DNA of 64,000 bases. Origin: Candidatus Galacturonatibacter soehngenii (GTDB lineage Bacteria > Bacillota > Clostridia > Lachnospirales > Lachnospiraceae). Shown piece after piece: positions 17,081-26,280 of this stretch. Each line of letters begins with the position of its first letter. The first letter of the stretch is position 1. Location of the stretch: NCBI RefSeq assembly GCF_008830185.1, contig NZ_WAGX01000004.1, forward strand, positions 930,001 to 994,000, in the 5' to 3' direction. Both the position numbers and the translations under genes were made by a program. The notes beneath the pieces were generated by a model that did not search any database, was not told the origin of the DNA, and saw only the letters and a program-made list of their open reading frames with translations.

Positions 17081-17722
17081 CTACTTCCTCCTAGTCACTA
17101 ATTTATTTTTTATAATGTATATTTTATTCATAGATTCCTCAATATTTTCAATGTTGTGAGTCACCATAATTATTGTTAAATTTCTTTCTTGATTCAATCG
17201 ATTTAGTAACTCATATAACATCTCTTCGTTCTTAGCATCTACTGATGCAGTTGGCTCATCCAAAACAAGAATTTCAGGAGAAGATACCAACGCTTTTGCA
17301 ATCATTACTCTTTGCTGTTGTCCACCTGAAAGTTTACCGATTTGTCGATTAGCCATGTCTAGCATTCCAACTGTAGCAAGAGCTTCCTCTACCATTTTCT
17401 CGTGCTTTTTAGTAGAACGTTTAAATAGCCCAATCTCTCGAAAGAGATTGAGCATAATTACTTCCTTAACCGTTGCAGGAAAATCGGCTTTTACTGCAAA
17501 GCCGACTTGCGAAACGTAACCCACATTTTGATAATTGCACGTTACACTACCTTCCTTAGGGGTAAGCAAGCCTAATATTAATTGAATTAAAGTACTTTTC
17601 CCAGTACCATTCGCCCCAATGATACCAACGAAATCACCTCTATTGATGTCTATATTAACATCTTTTAAAACTAAGCCTTCTTCATATCCAAAGCTCATGT
17701 TTTTAATTTGTATATCACTCAT
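17081..17722 (-). CDS. znuC: Zinc/metal ABC transporter ATPase (ZnuC type)
   Basis: A 213-residue ATPase with Walker A GANGTGKS, signature LSGGQQQR and Walker B LVLDEPTASVD. Its length matches ZnuC/MntB-type ATPases. It is located between the binding-protein and permease genes with spacings of 8 and 1 bp, so the three are one operon. It powers metal uptake. Confidence 0.9.
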   Translation of the reverse strand: MSDIQIKNMSFGYEEGLVLKDVNIDINRGDFVGIIGANGTGKSTLIQLILGLLTPKEGSVTCNYQNVGYVSQVGFAVKADFPATVKEVIMLNLFREIGLFKRSTKKHEKMVEEALATVGMLDMANRQIGKLSGGQQQRVMIAKALVSSPEILVLDEPTASVDAKNEEMLYELLNRLNQERNLTIIMVTHNIENIEESMNKIYIIKNKLVTRRK

Positions 17723-17730
17723 ATTATCAC

Positions 17731-18630
17731 CTAATCATGGTTAAGCGCTTGTTCCAATGCGTTTATATTCGCTTTCATTAATGAAAAATAATCTTCTCCA
17801 GAATCAGCTTGTTCTTTTGTCAATCCTTCTATCGGATTTAAAACAGCTGTAGCGGCACCAATTTCATTTGCAATTACAGTTGCAACTTTAGGACTTACCA
17901 ATTCTTCAAAAAAGATAGTAGTCACATTATTTTCTTTTGCAAACTCTACGATTTCTGCTATTCTATTTGCATCTGGTTCTGCATCTGCTTCTAAATCTCC
18001 AATCGAGGTTTGCGTTAATCCATATGCTTTGCATAGATAAGAAAACGCCTCGTGTGATACAATAATACTCTTATCTTTTAATGCTCCAAGTCGTTTTACT
18101 AATTCTTCATTTAACTCATCAAGCAAAGTTGCATACTTTTTAAAATTTTCTTCGTAATAAGATGCATTCGCTTCATCGGCTTGTACAAGTGCATTTTTGA
18201 TATTTTCCATTTCAATTTTTGCATTTTTAGCATCTAGCCATACGTGTGGGTCGCTATGTTCTTCTTCCTCTCCACTTATAATTTCTACACCCTTTGAAGC
18301 TTCTACTAATATAATATCATTTTGTAGTGAATCAGAAACTTGCAAAACCCAATGCTCCATTCCTGCACCATTATAAACCAATATATCTGCTTTTTCAAGT
18401 GCAACCATATCCGTTGTGGAAGGTTCCCAGTCATGAGGTTCCGTGCCATCTGTAACTAAATTAATCACCTCTGCCTTATCCCCTGCTATTTTACTTGTAA
18501 AATCATACATCGTATAAAAGCTTGTATAAACTTTTAATTTAGAGCTATCTTCACCAGCTTTATTTGATGCACATCCACTTAATATACTTAATAAAGTGAC
18601 AAAAAGAATTATTGTATATATTTTTTTCAT
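17731..18630 (-). CDS. znuA: Zinc/metal-binding lipoprotein of ABC importer (ZnuA type)
   Basis: A 299-residue lipoprotein with a signal peptide ending LLSILSGC, giving a lipobox cysteine near residue 20. The cluster A-1 family motif DPHVWLD and the histidines in EPHDWEPS and SHEAF build the metal site. Only a short acidic-His stretch (GEEEEHSD) replaces the long His-rich loop of some ZnuA proteins. First gene of the importer operon, preceded by the 21-bp palindrome at 18685-18705. Confidence 0.88.
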   Translation of the reverse strand: MKKIYTIILFVTLLSILSGCASNKAGEDSSKLKVYTSFYTMYDFTSKIAGDKAEVINLVTDGTEPHDWEPSTTDMVALEKADILVYNGAGMEHWVLQVSDSLQNDIILVEASKGVEIISGEEEEHSDPHVWLDAKNAKIEMENIKNALVQADEANASYYEENFKKYATLLDELNEELVKRLGALKDKSIIVSHEAFSYLCKAYGLTQTSIGDLEADAEPDANRIAEIVEFAKENNVTTIFFEELVSPKVATVIANEIGAATAVLNPIEGLTKEQADSGEDYFSLMKANINALEQALNHD

Positions 18631-18684
18631 ATTATTTACGGTATCCTCTTAATTGGATACTTATCCTTTCTTAAAACATAATGC

Positions 18685-18705
18685 AAATGCAAATCATTTG
18701 CATTT
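18685..18705. promoter_or_regulatory. Fur/Zur-type operator
   Basis: A perfect 10-1-10 palindrome, AAATGCAAATCATTTGCATT plus T, contains a 7-1-7 core TGCAAAT-C-ATTTGCA. It lies 55 bp before znuA and 144 bp before the divergent Fur-family gene. A partial extra copy (ATGCAAAT) abuts it. This is the expected place and form of a Zur operator. Confidence 0.75.
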
Positions 18706-18848
18706 AATATACTTCATAAATTTATATGTGTCAAGTTATTTTATAAAAAGACTTATGGATATTGACTTTTCAAGCATACTAGCCTATTATTTAGTTAAAA
18801 GTCACCAATTTACATAGTACTTATTAAGTATGATGTCAGGAGCAATAT

Positions 18849-19301
18849 ATGAAAAATAAAATTATAGAAACAACTGATTTAAAGCAAACAAAAAAACGTA
18901 ATTTAATTATTTCTATACTTGAAGAGGCGCCTGCTCCACTTACTGCAGAAGAAATTATGGAGATAGCAAGCAAAGAAATAAAAATGAGCTTTTCCACCGT
19001 ATATCGTGCCCTTAACGCATTGGCAGATAGAAACATTGTATCAAAAACAATATACCAAGATGGAAAACTTTACTATAAAATTCAAACCCATTCGCACCAG
19101 CATGTATTAAAATGCATCAAGTGCGATGAATGTATTTCCATAGATGCCTGTCCATTAGAAAGTTTAGAATCTAATTTATGTTCGGAAACAAATTATAAGA
19201 TTACGGGACATAACCTTGAATTTTTTGGAATATGTCCAAAATGTCAAAGTAGTAACAGCAATCACAAAGATTCTGCCAATTGCTTTACATGTCATAACTA
19301 A
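18849..19301 (+). CDS. zur: Fur family regulator, probably Zur
   Basis: A 150-residue repressor. A winged helix covers residues 15-80, with APLTAEEIMEIA and MSFSTVYRALNAL. A dimerisation half follows with HSHQH and two CxxC pairs (CIKCDEC and CPKC) for structural zinc. It is divergent from znuABC across a 21-bp palindrome, which makes a zinc regulator more likely than PerR or Fur. AGGAGC is the ribosome site. The family is secure; the metal is inferred from context. Confidence 0.85.
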   Translation: MKNKIIETTDLKQTKKRNLIISILEEAPAPLTAEEIMEIASKEIKMSFSTVYRALNALADRNIVSKTIYQDGKLYYKIQTHSHQHVLKCIKCDECISIDACPLESLESNLCSETNYKITGHNLEFFGICPKCQSSNSNHKDSANCFTCHN

Positions 19302-19338
19302 AGGCAGGAATATCATTTTTATTGATATTCCTGCCTTT
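19300..19338. terminator. Bidirectional terminator between zur and rmuC
   Basis: AAAGGCAGGAATATCA pairs exactly with TGATATTCCTGCCTTT (16 bp) around a 7-base loop. The genes on either side converge on it. Confidence 0.9.
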
Positions 19339-19358
19339 CTCACATTCGCTTTTTTTTG

Positions 19359-20861
19359 TTATGAAATATTTTCATCTACCTCGATTACGTTATCAAATAT
19401 TTCTTTTGACTCTAATGTTGGAAGTTGCGATACTTCCCTAAGCTTACTATTGATTTTTCTGGTTCTAACACCAATTAGCTTATCTAATTCTGCCCCTGTT
19501 TGTTCAATTCGCTTTTGTGCCGCCGCTAAAACCTCTTCGAATCTTGTAAACTCCGTCTTAACTGCTCCAAGAACATTCCATACTTCACTGGAACGCTTTT
19601 GTATTGCAAGTGTCTTAAATCCCATTTGTAAGCTATTTAACAAAGCTGCAAATGTGGTTGGTCCTGCAATATTCACACGATATTGTCTTTGTAATGTATC
19701 AATAAGCCCTCTGCGAACCACCTCTGCATAAAGTCCTTCAAATGGTAAAAACATAATTGCAAAATCTGTTGTATAAGGTGGATCTATGTATTTATCATGT
19801 ATATCTTTGGCACAGCCTTTAATTCTTGCATCAAGTGCCGCCTGTGCTAATGCGATTGCATCGTTGTCTCCTTGCTCATAGGCATCTACCAATTGGCTGT
19901 AGGTATCACCTGGGAATTTTGCATCGATTGGCAGATAAACAACTTGGTCATCTTCTCCAGGTAATCGAATGGCATATTCTACTCGATTCAAAGAGCCTTT
20001 CTTTGTCGCAACATTTTCTTCATATTGTTCCTTCGTTAATATTTCTTCGATAATAGCACCCAATTGATATTCACCAAGAATTCCTCTTGTCTTTACATTG
20101 GATAGCACTTTTTTTAAATCCCCTACGCCATTTGCTAGCGTTTTCATCTCTCCTAGTCCAGCATACACTTCTTGAAGTCTATCATTTACCATCTTAAAGG
20201 ACTGTGTAATTCTTTCATCCAACGTTTTTTGGAGTTTTTCATCTACCGTAGAACGCATTTTTTCAAGTTGTTCATTATTATCGTTTCGCAATGACTCTAA
20301 TCGTTCTTGTACTGTATTGCGTATGCCCTCTAAAGAATCTTTGTTTTGATTGGTAAACGTTTTAAACTGTTCATCTACTAACATAAGACGTCTTGAAACC
20401 GTTGCTTCTAATTTCGTTTGTGTATCACCTAACAATGTCGAGATATCATGTAGCCTTTTATCTTGCATTGCAAATTGCTTTGTTTGTGCTTCTGTAAGCA
20501 TACTAGTCGTTTCTCGCACACTACTTTGTAAGGCCTTCAAGCTCTCTGTTTGGCTTACCTGAAAACCAGCTAATTTATCCATGAGATCTGATTTTAACAC
20601 TGCTTGATTGTATGAAATACGATCGGTTAATTCTTTTAATCTCTTATCCTGCAACTCAGTCGCCTGTCTTTGACTAGCCATTATCGAGTTAATAAAGCTT
20701 TGCGTATTATTTGTTAATAAGGTCTGTTGATTCATAATTTCGCTTAATAATTCTTTTTTTAAAGTTTTCGTGTTTGTAGCAGATAAATTTCGTATCGTAA
20801 GAATTAAATTAATGATGAGTAATATTAATATTACAATACTTAGAATAATAAATATCTCCAT
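19359..20861 (-). CDS. rmuC: DNA recombination protein RmuC
   Basis: A 500-residue protein. A membrane helix (residues ~3-23) anchors a coiled-coil region to about residue 270. The RmuC nuclease-like domain follows with GILGEYQLGAIIEEIL, YLPIDAKFPGDTY and FAIMFLPFEGLYAEVV. RmuC limits DNA inversion at short repeats in E. coli. The ATG at 20861 is preferred because GAGG precedes it; an in-frame ATG at 20906 has no ribosome site. Confidence 0.9.
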   Translation of the reverse strand: MEIFIILSIVILILLIINLILTIRNLSATNTKTLKKELLSEIMNQQTLLTNNTQSFINSIMASQRQATELQDKRLKELTDRISYNQAVLKSDLMDKLAGFQVSQTESLKALQSSVRETTSMLTEAQTKQFAMQDKRLHDISTLLGDTQTKLEATVSRRLMLVDEQFKTFTNQNKDSLEGIRNTVQERLESLRNDNNEQLEKMRSTVDEKLQKTLDERITQSFKMVNDRLQEVYAGLGEMKTLANGVGDLKKVLSNVKTRGILGEYQLGAIIEEILTKEQYEENVATKKGSLNRVEYAIRLPGEDDQVVYLPIDAKFPGDTYSQLVDAYEQGDNDAIALAQAALDARIKGCAKDIHDKYIDPPYTTDFAIMFLPFEGLYAEVVRRGLIDTLQRQYRVNIAGPTTFAALLNSLQMGFKTLAIQKRSSEVWNVLGAVKTEFTRFEEVLAAAQKRIEQTGAELDKLIGVRTRKINSKLREVSQLPTLESKEIFDNVIEVDENIS

Positions 20862-20962
20862 TCTATCAACCTCATATCTTTCTTTTGTGTCATACTCTTC
20901 TATCATTTTAATATATTATCAAATAGATTCCAATCCTTTTATCATCTCTTTTTATTCATCAT

Positions 20963-20990
20963 AAAAAGCGTGGTAATGATCCACGCTTTT
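20963..20990. terminator. Terminator downstream of hflC
   Basis: AAAAGCGTGG and CCACGCTTTT form a perfect 10-bp stem with a 7-base loop. Located between the hflC stop and the rmuC start, it ends the hflKC transcript. Confidence 0.8.
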
Positions 20991-21025
20991 CAACTTTCTC
21001 GTTTTCTTTAGGAAGTAATCTTTCC

Positions 21026-21895
21026 TTAGTTGCCATTAAATATTTGAGTGATTGGAGAGTCTTCTGATAGAATCAATGTCTTGTTATCACCTTTTAATGA
21101 TGCTTTTGCTGCATCCAAACTTCTAACAAAAGCATAAAAATCTGTTCTACTTTCGTCCGCATATGCTTCTGCCAAGATTCTCATATATTCTGCTTCCCCT
21201 TCTGACTTTAATATTTCTGCTTGTTTGTTTGCTTCTGATAAAAGTATTGTTATTTCTTTGTCTGTTGTATTTTTAATCTTTTGTGCCTCTGCTTCTCCTT
21301 CAGCTGTATAAGTAGCTGCGATGTTGCCTCTTTCTGATATCATTCTTTCATACACTGCTGCTTTATTATCACTTGGAAGATCCAAACGTTTTGTTTCAAT
21401 GGTAATAATTTCTATTCCGTATTGTTCCATTGTAGTACCAATATTATCCATGATTGCTTTCGTTAGTTCTCCATCTCTTTCTGATATAACCGCATCTTGA
21501 TTTCTACTACCAATGATATTTTTAGTGGAATTATATACCACCGTATCCAATCTTCTTTCTGCATTCAGGATTGAGGAGTTTAACGACTGTGCAAATTTTA
21601 ATGGGTTTGTTATTTTCCATAATACGTAACTATCTGTTATCATCGTCTTCTTATCTTTCGTAATTACATCTGAGGAGGCAAGATCATATAATAAAATTTC
21701 ATTTGGTAATGTATCTACACTTTGAATGAAAGGTATTTTTAAACCAATGCCTGCTTCTGTTATTACTCGGTCTACCTTTCCAAATCGACGGATTAACTTA
21801 AATTCATTTTCAGCAGTTACTACAACTGAACTAGATGCAACGATTACAAGCATAAATGCTATTACAACGATTCCTATTTTTTTAATTTTCTTCAT
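21026..21895 (-). CDS. hflC: Protease modulator HflC (SPFH/band-7 family)
   Basis: A 289-residue membrane-anchored protein. An N-terminal helix (residues ~7-25) is followed by an SPFH domain (VTAENEFKLIRRFGKVDRV, GLKIPFIQSVDTLPN) and a long helical region with GEAEAQKIKN repeats. HflC pairs with HflK to form a large cage around the FtsH protease. hflK lies immediately upstream, 15 bp apart. FtsH is not in this window. Confidence 0.9.
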   Translation of the reverse strand: MKKIKKIGIVVIAFMLVIVASSSVVVTAENEFKLIRRFGKVDRVITEAGIGLKIPFIQSVDTLPNEILLYDLASSDVITKDKKTMITDSYVLWKITNPLKFAQSLNSSILNAERRLDTVVYNSTKNIIGSRNQDAVISERDGELTKAIMDNIGTTMEQYGIEIITIETKRLDLPSDNKAAVYERMISERGNIAATYTAEGEAEAQKIKNTTDKEITILLSEANKQAEILKSEGEAEYMRILAEAYADESRTDFYAFVRSLDAAKASLKGDNKTLILSEDSPITQIFNGN

Positions 21896-21910
21896 TTTAA
21901 TTCCCCCTGT

Positions 21911-22903
21911 TTATTGATTTGACTCTGTTGTTGTAGATGAACCTTGATTATTGTCTGCTCCTTGCATACTTACGAATGGTTCTAGCGGCAATACTTTTTG
22001 TACTCCATTTGATCCATCAATTACAATATCAATGTTTGGTAAGATATCTTCCATTGCTTCATAGAACATTCTTTGCTTTGTCACAGTTGGATTTTTTACA
22101 TATTCTTCATACATTGCGTTAAACCTTGCTACCTGTCCAGTCGCTTCGTTAACTCGTTCTTGTTTGAATGCTTCTGCATCTTTTATAATCTTATCGGATT
22201 CTGCCTGCGCGTTTGGAAGTTTTTCATTTCTATATTTATTTGCGTTGTTTAAGGCTGTTTCTTTTCCTTGTTTTGCTGTTTCTACTGCTTTAAAAGCCTC
22301 CATGATTTCAGTAGTAGGCGGTTCTGCATCCTGTATTGTAACATTGACAAGCTGAATACCTATATCTTGTTCCTCTAATTTTTGTAATATCATCTCTTTG
22401 ATTGCCGCTTGTATTTCATTCTTACCAGTCGTTAAAACGCTATCTACATCATAGCTACCGATAACAGTTCGAATACAACTTTGCGATAAATTCTTAAGTA
22501 TCTTTTGTGGCTGCTGTGATTCATATAAAGCCTTTACGGGATCAGAAATCTTGTATTCTACGAAGAAATCTGCATTAATAAAGTTATAATCGCTTGTAAT
22601 CATAACAGCTTCTTCATCAATTGTTTCATTTGTATCTGAATTATAACCAATTGTGAACCCTTGAATGGTTGTATCTACTTTTCGAACCTGTTGAATCAGC
22701 GGTATCTTAAAATGCAAACCTGACTCCGTAACGGCTTTTGCTTTACCAAATGTAATTAATACTGCCTGTTCTTGCTCTTTTATTTGATAAGTGGAACCAA
22801 AAATCAAAATAAGAGCTATAATTGTTATCACCACACCTGTTGCAACTTTTCCTGCCACTTTCATACCATTCTTAAATGAATTATTTTTTGTTTGAAATTC
22901 CAT
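21911..22903 (-). CDS. hflK: FtsH protease activity modulator HflK
   Basis: A 330-residue protein with a membrane helix (residues ~17-40), an SPFH domain (EQEQAVLITFGKAKAVTESGLHFKIPLIQQV) and a helical stretch with NAQAESDKIIKDAEAFKQER. The tail is low in complexity and rich in Gln/Ser/Thr, without the N-terminal Gly-rich segment of E. coli HflK. GAAAGGAAGAGG precedes the ATG. First gene of the hflKC pair. Confidence 0.9.
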   Translation of the reverse strand: MEFQTKNNSFKNGMKVAGKVATGVVITIIALILIFGSTYQIKEQEQAVLITFGKAKAVTESGLHFKIPLIQQVRKVDTTIQGFTIGYNSDTNETIDEEAVMITSDYNFINADFFVEYKISDPVKALYESQQPQKILKNLSQSCIRTVIGSYDVDSVLTTGKNEIQAAIKEMILQKLEEQDIGIQLVNVTIQDAEPPTTEIMEAFKAVETAKQGKETALNNANKYRNEKLPNAQAESDKIIKDAEAFKQERVNEATGQVARFNAMYEEYVKNPTVTKQRMFYEAMEDILPNIDIVIDGSNGVQKVLPLEPFVSMQGADNNQGSSTTTESNQ

Positions 22904-23002
22904 ATCCCTCTTCCTTTCTAATTGTTACTATGTTCTTGATATTGGGGTAAAAGTATCTTGTTAACTTAATGCAGGCTAATGTTACTTAACCAAATAGTAA
23001 AC

Positions 23003-23047
23003 AAAAAAGACCTTTATCACAATAAATATTGCAATAAAAGTCTTGTT
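23003..23047 (-). terminator. Terminator between MATE gene and hflK
   Basis: On the minus strand AAGACTTTTATTGCAATA can fold with TTGTGATAAAGGTCTT, followed by TTTTTT. It lies in the 311-bp gap upstream of hflK and would end MATE-gene transcription. Confidence 0.65.
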
Positions 23048-23151
23048 ATTTACTCATACGACGCGGATTGATTTTATCAATCGTTATGACGCCTTCGTAT
23101 AACATCAAACTGATGCTAACTACTCCCTTTTATCATTTAAAAAACAAATGA

Positions 23152-23163
23152 ATGAACGTTCAT
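23152..23163. promoter_or_regulatory. TetR-like 12-bp palindrome
   Basis: ATGAACGTTCAT is a perfect palindrome of the kind bound by TetR-family repressors of efflux pumps. It lies just after the MATE gene stop and 250 bp before hflK, and no TetR gene is next to it. It may be a leftover of a lost regulator or part of the hflK control region. Confidence 0.35.
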
Positions 23164-23214
23164 GTTCTTTTGTTAAAATAATCCTACCATATTGTTAACA
23201 AAATGTCAATAGTA

Positions 23215-24579
23215 TCATTCTAAATTTTTAATAGTTGTATGATATATCTTTCGAAGAAAAATAATACTAAAGGTTACAGAAAAGATATCTGCAATCGGAA
23301 ATGCATACCAAACTGCATGTAACCCTCCAAGCTTGGCTAGTATAAATGCCACAGGTAATATAACTACCAACTGTCTGATTAAAGAAACGATCAAACTTAA
23401 CATTCCATGTCCTAATGCTTGAAAAACGGATAAAAGGATGATACAAAATCCTGCAAAAATAAAACTAATACTAATAATTCTTAAAGCATAAGTTCCAATT
23501 GTTAACATGTCATCTGTGGCATTAAACATTTTAAGTAATTGTGCTGGAAATATCTGGAAAATCGCAAAACCAAATAACATAATTCCTGTCGCAATCACAA
23601 TACTCATCTTGACCGTTTGTATAATTCGTTTTTTCTTTTTTGCTCCATAATTATATGCTACAATTGGAACCATACCATTGTTTAGACCAAATACTGGCAT
23701 AAAGACAAAACTTTGCATTTTAAAATAAACACCAAATACAGAGACTGCTGTACTTGTAAACATAATTAATATTTTATTGATTCCAAAAGTCATAACAGAA
23801 GTAATAGACTGCATGATAATAGAAGGCAATCCAACTGCATAAATCTTTTTTATGGTCTCTAAATGAGGCTTAAACCCTTTTATTGTTAAATGAATGTCTT
23901 TGTTTACTTTAATATTAAAAATAATTGACAAAGTCATACCAACAATTTGTCCTGCAACAGTTGCAATCGCTGCGCCCGTAACCTCTAATCTTGGAAATCC
24001 AAATAAACCAAATATTAATATAGGATCTAAAATAATATTAATAATAGCTCCAGTCCCCTGTGTTATCATATTATAGAACGTTCTACCAGTCGATTGAAGC
24101 AAGCGATCCATGATAATTTGTAGAAACATTCCAAAAGAAAATACGGTACATACGAATAAATATTGTGTTCCATATTTAATTATCTGCGGATTGCTCGTTT
24201 GACCTACAAAAAACCGCTCTGCAAAAATAAAACCAAAAATCGCAAATACAATATAACTTAATACTGCTAAAAAAACACCATTTAAGGCACATAGATTGGC
24301 TTCCTTAAACTTTTTTTCTCCCAGACATCGAGATAATAATGCGTTAATTCCCACACTTGTCCCAACAGCTACCGCTATCATTAAATTCTGAATTGGAAAT
24401 GCTAAAGATACTGCAACTAATGCATCCTCTCCCAATCTTGATACAAATATGCTATCAACGACATTATACATTGCTTGTACAAGCATAGATATTATCATAG
24501 GTAGTGACATTGATATCAGTAATTTATTTATAGGCATAGTTCCCATTTTATTTTCTTGTACTTCTTTTTGCTTTTCCAT
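23215..24579 (-). CDS. MATE family efflux transporter
   Basis: A 454-residue membrane protein with about twelve helices. It has the MATE features of a cytoplasmic N-terminus, then MSLPMIISMLVQAMYNVVDSIFVSRLGEDALVAVSLAFP, and the repeated second half starting VGLPSIIMQ. Members export drugs or metabolites using Na+ or H+ gradients; substrate unknown. AGGAGG precedes the ATG at 24579. Monocistronic. Confidence 0.9.
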   Translation of the reverse strand: MEKQKEVQENKMGTMPINKLLISMSLPMIISMLVQAMYNVVDSIFVSRLGEDALVAVSLAFPIQNLMIAVAVGTSVGINALLSRCLGEKKFKEANLCALNGVFLAVLSYIVFAIFGFIFAERFFVGQTSNPQIIKYGTQYLFVCTVFSFGMFLQIIMDRLLQSTGRTFYNMITQGTGAIINIILDPILIFGLFGFPRLEVTGAAIATVAGQIVGMTLSIIFNIKVNKDIHLTIKGFKPHLETIKKIYAVGLPSIIMQSITSVMTFGINKILIMFTSTAVSVFGVYFKMQSFVFMPVFGLNNGMVPIVAYNYGAKKKKRIIQTVKMSIVIATGIMLFGFAIFQIFPAQLLKMFNATDDMLTIGTYALRIISISFIFAGFCIILLSVFQALGHGMLSLIVSLIRQLVVILPVAFILAKLGGLHAVWYAFPIADIFSVTFSIIFLRKIYHTTIKNLE

Positions 24580-24770
24580 TTCGTATTCCTCCTATTTCTC
24601 CAAAAAGCGACTAACTTTTATTCTATGATACCAAAAAATTTTAGTCAAGGAAGTTTTATTTAAATACTGCTATTTTATCTTTGTTGTGCTATAATCGTTA
24701 CAGTTTAACCTTTGTTTAATGATTCAATACGTTATTAAGAAAAACAGAAACAAACTTTTGGAGATATTTA

Positions 24771-25655
24771 ATGAATAGAACTTTTATTTACAAGATTGAT
24801 GATGCTTATGATGGTTACAAAATCGGAGATTTTCTTCGAAAACATTTGTATTCAAGACAACTCATTATTCACCTAAAGAAAACAGAGCAAGGTATTTTGT
24901 TAAACAATACATGGGCCTATATTAATGATTTACTTCATACAAATGATGTTTTAACCATTCAGATTATAGAAGAATCGTCTTCTGACAATATTGTTCCTGT
25001 CAAAATGGAGTTAGATATCGTTTATGAAGATGAAGATATCGTAATCATCAATAAAGCTTCAAACACACCCATACATCCTTCCATGAACAATTATGATAAT
25101 TCACTTGCAAATGGATTGGCTTATTATTATGAGTCGCAAAATCTTCCTTTTGTTTTTCGTTGTGTAAACCGCTTGGACAAAGATACCTCAGGTCTTGTTC
25201 TTCTTGCTAAAAATATGTATAGTAGCTGTATCCTTTCTGAAATGGTACGAAATCGTGAAATTCATAGAGAATACCTGGCACTTGTAGAGGGAAAATTAAA
25301 TGATAATGGTACCATTGATGCTCCAGTCGCCAGAAAAGAAGGCTCTGTAATTGAACGCTGTATTGATTTTGATCATGGACAAACTGCAATTACCCATTAT
25401 TCACGACTTGATTATAAGAATGACTTTTCGCTGGCTTCAATAGTCCTAGAAACAGGCCGTACACATCAAATCAGGGTGCATATGAAGTACATTGAACATC
25501 CCCTACCAGGTGATTTTATTTATAATCCTGTTTTTACACATATCAATCGGCAAGCATTGCATTCCCATAAGCTTTCCTTTGTTCATCCTATCACAAAAGA
25601 GGCAATGGCTTTTGTCTCGCCACTGCCTCAAGATATGAAAAAATTAATTGAATAA
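24771..25655 (+). CDS. RluA family pseudouridine synthase
   Basis: A 294-residue protein. Residues 1-70 are an S4-like N-terminal part; the catalytic domain follows with the RluA motif CVNRLDKDTSGLVLLAKN, whose aspartate is the nucleophile, and the late GRTHQIRVHM motif. It isomerises uridine to pseudouridine in rRNA or tRNA; the target position (RluD-, RluC- or YlyB-like) is not decidable here. TTGGAG is the ribosome site. A plus-strand gene convergent with the next one. Confidence 0.9.
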   Translation: MNRTFIYKIDDAYDGYKIGDFLRKHLYSRQLIIHLKKTEQGILLNNTWAYINDLLHTNDVLTIQIIEESSSDNIVPVKMELDIVYEDEDIVIINKASNTPIHPSMNNYDNSLANGLAYYYESQNLPFVFRCVNRLDKDTSGLVLLAKNMYSSCILSEMVRNREIHREYLALVEGKLNDNGTIDAPVARKEGSVIERCIDFDHGQTAITHYSRLDYKNDFSLASIVLETGRTHQIRVHMKYIEHPLPGDFIYNPVFTHINRQALHSHKLSFVHPITKEAMAFVSPLPQDMKKLIE

Positions 25656-25666
25656 CAAATTCTAGC

Positions 25667-25702
25667 GTAACCTAATGTATCACTTTGTATATATTGGGTT
25701 AC
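25667..25702. terminator. Convergent hairpin after the pseudouridine synthase gene
   Basis: GTAACCTAAT and ATTGGGTTAC form a 10-bp stem with one G-U pair. The right arm contains the stop codon of the opposing gene. The T-run is weak. Confidence 0.4.
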
Positions 25703-26199
25703 ATTGCTTTAATCCTTGGAACTTCGTCTACATGTAAGTATTTGCTGATGCATTTAATTAACAAATCATGATCCGATACATGATCAAGACCTGATATGAT
25801 AACAGCTCCTATTACACCAACTTCTTCAATTCGAATTGGGAAGCCACCTCCACATGCGGCATATTCTCTTGGATTTAATCCCCAATCTTCAAAACTTTCT
25901 TCATTTTGATTAAGCAACATATACGTATAAAGACTACTCTTTTCAGCCATCATAACGGTTTTAAATTTTCTGTCAATCCATTTTTCGTTTAACAAATTGG
26001 TACCATCAAACCCGTGTTGAAATACGGTATATCCATTGTTTAATCGAATACTAATTGCAATGGATACGTCAAGTTTTTTACCTGCTGCAACTATAATGTT
26101 ACCTAGTTCCCATGCATCGTCATTTGTAAAATGAGAAAACTGAAGAATTTCTTCTTGCATTTCTAAAACTTTGATTGCCTCATCCATTGTTAAATTCAT
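25699..26199 (-). CDS. UPF0303 / HbpS-like heme-degrading domain protein
   Basis: A 166-residue protein of the GlcG/HbpS fold. Its signature includes HGFDGTNLLNEKWIDRKFKTV, REYAACGGGFPIRIEEVGVIGAVIISGL and a final DHDLLIKCISKYL. The family is annotated as UPF0303 or heme-degrading domain protein; enzymatic activity in bacteria of this type is unproven. AAAGGAGG precedes the ATG. No heme genes are adjacent, so the role is open. Confidence 0.75.
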   Translation of the reverse strand: MNLTMDEAIKVLEMQEEILQFSHFTNDDAWELGNIIVAAGKKLDVSIAISIRLNNGYTVFQHGFDGTNLLNEKWIDRKFKTVMMAEKSSLYTYMLLNQNEESFEDWGLNPREYAACGGGFPIRIEEVGVIGAVIISGLDHVSDHDLLIKCISKYLHVDEVPRIKAM

Positions 26200-26280
26200 A
26201 TAGATTCCTCCTTTTAGTTACCCAATATAACTTTGATTCTCTTTTAGAAAAGTAACATAGTTTTATTTTAACGTTCTAGT

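Noticed and set aside
19216-19731. 171-codon plus-strand ORF crossing the zur-rmuC terminator
   Set aside because: It spans a perfect bidirectional terminator and is antisense to the conserved RmuC domain.
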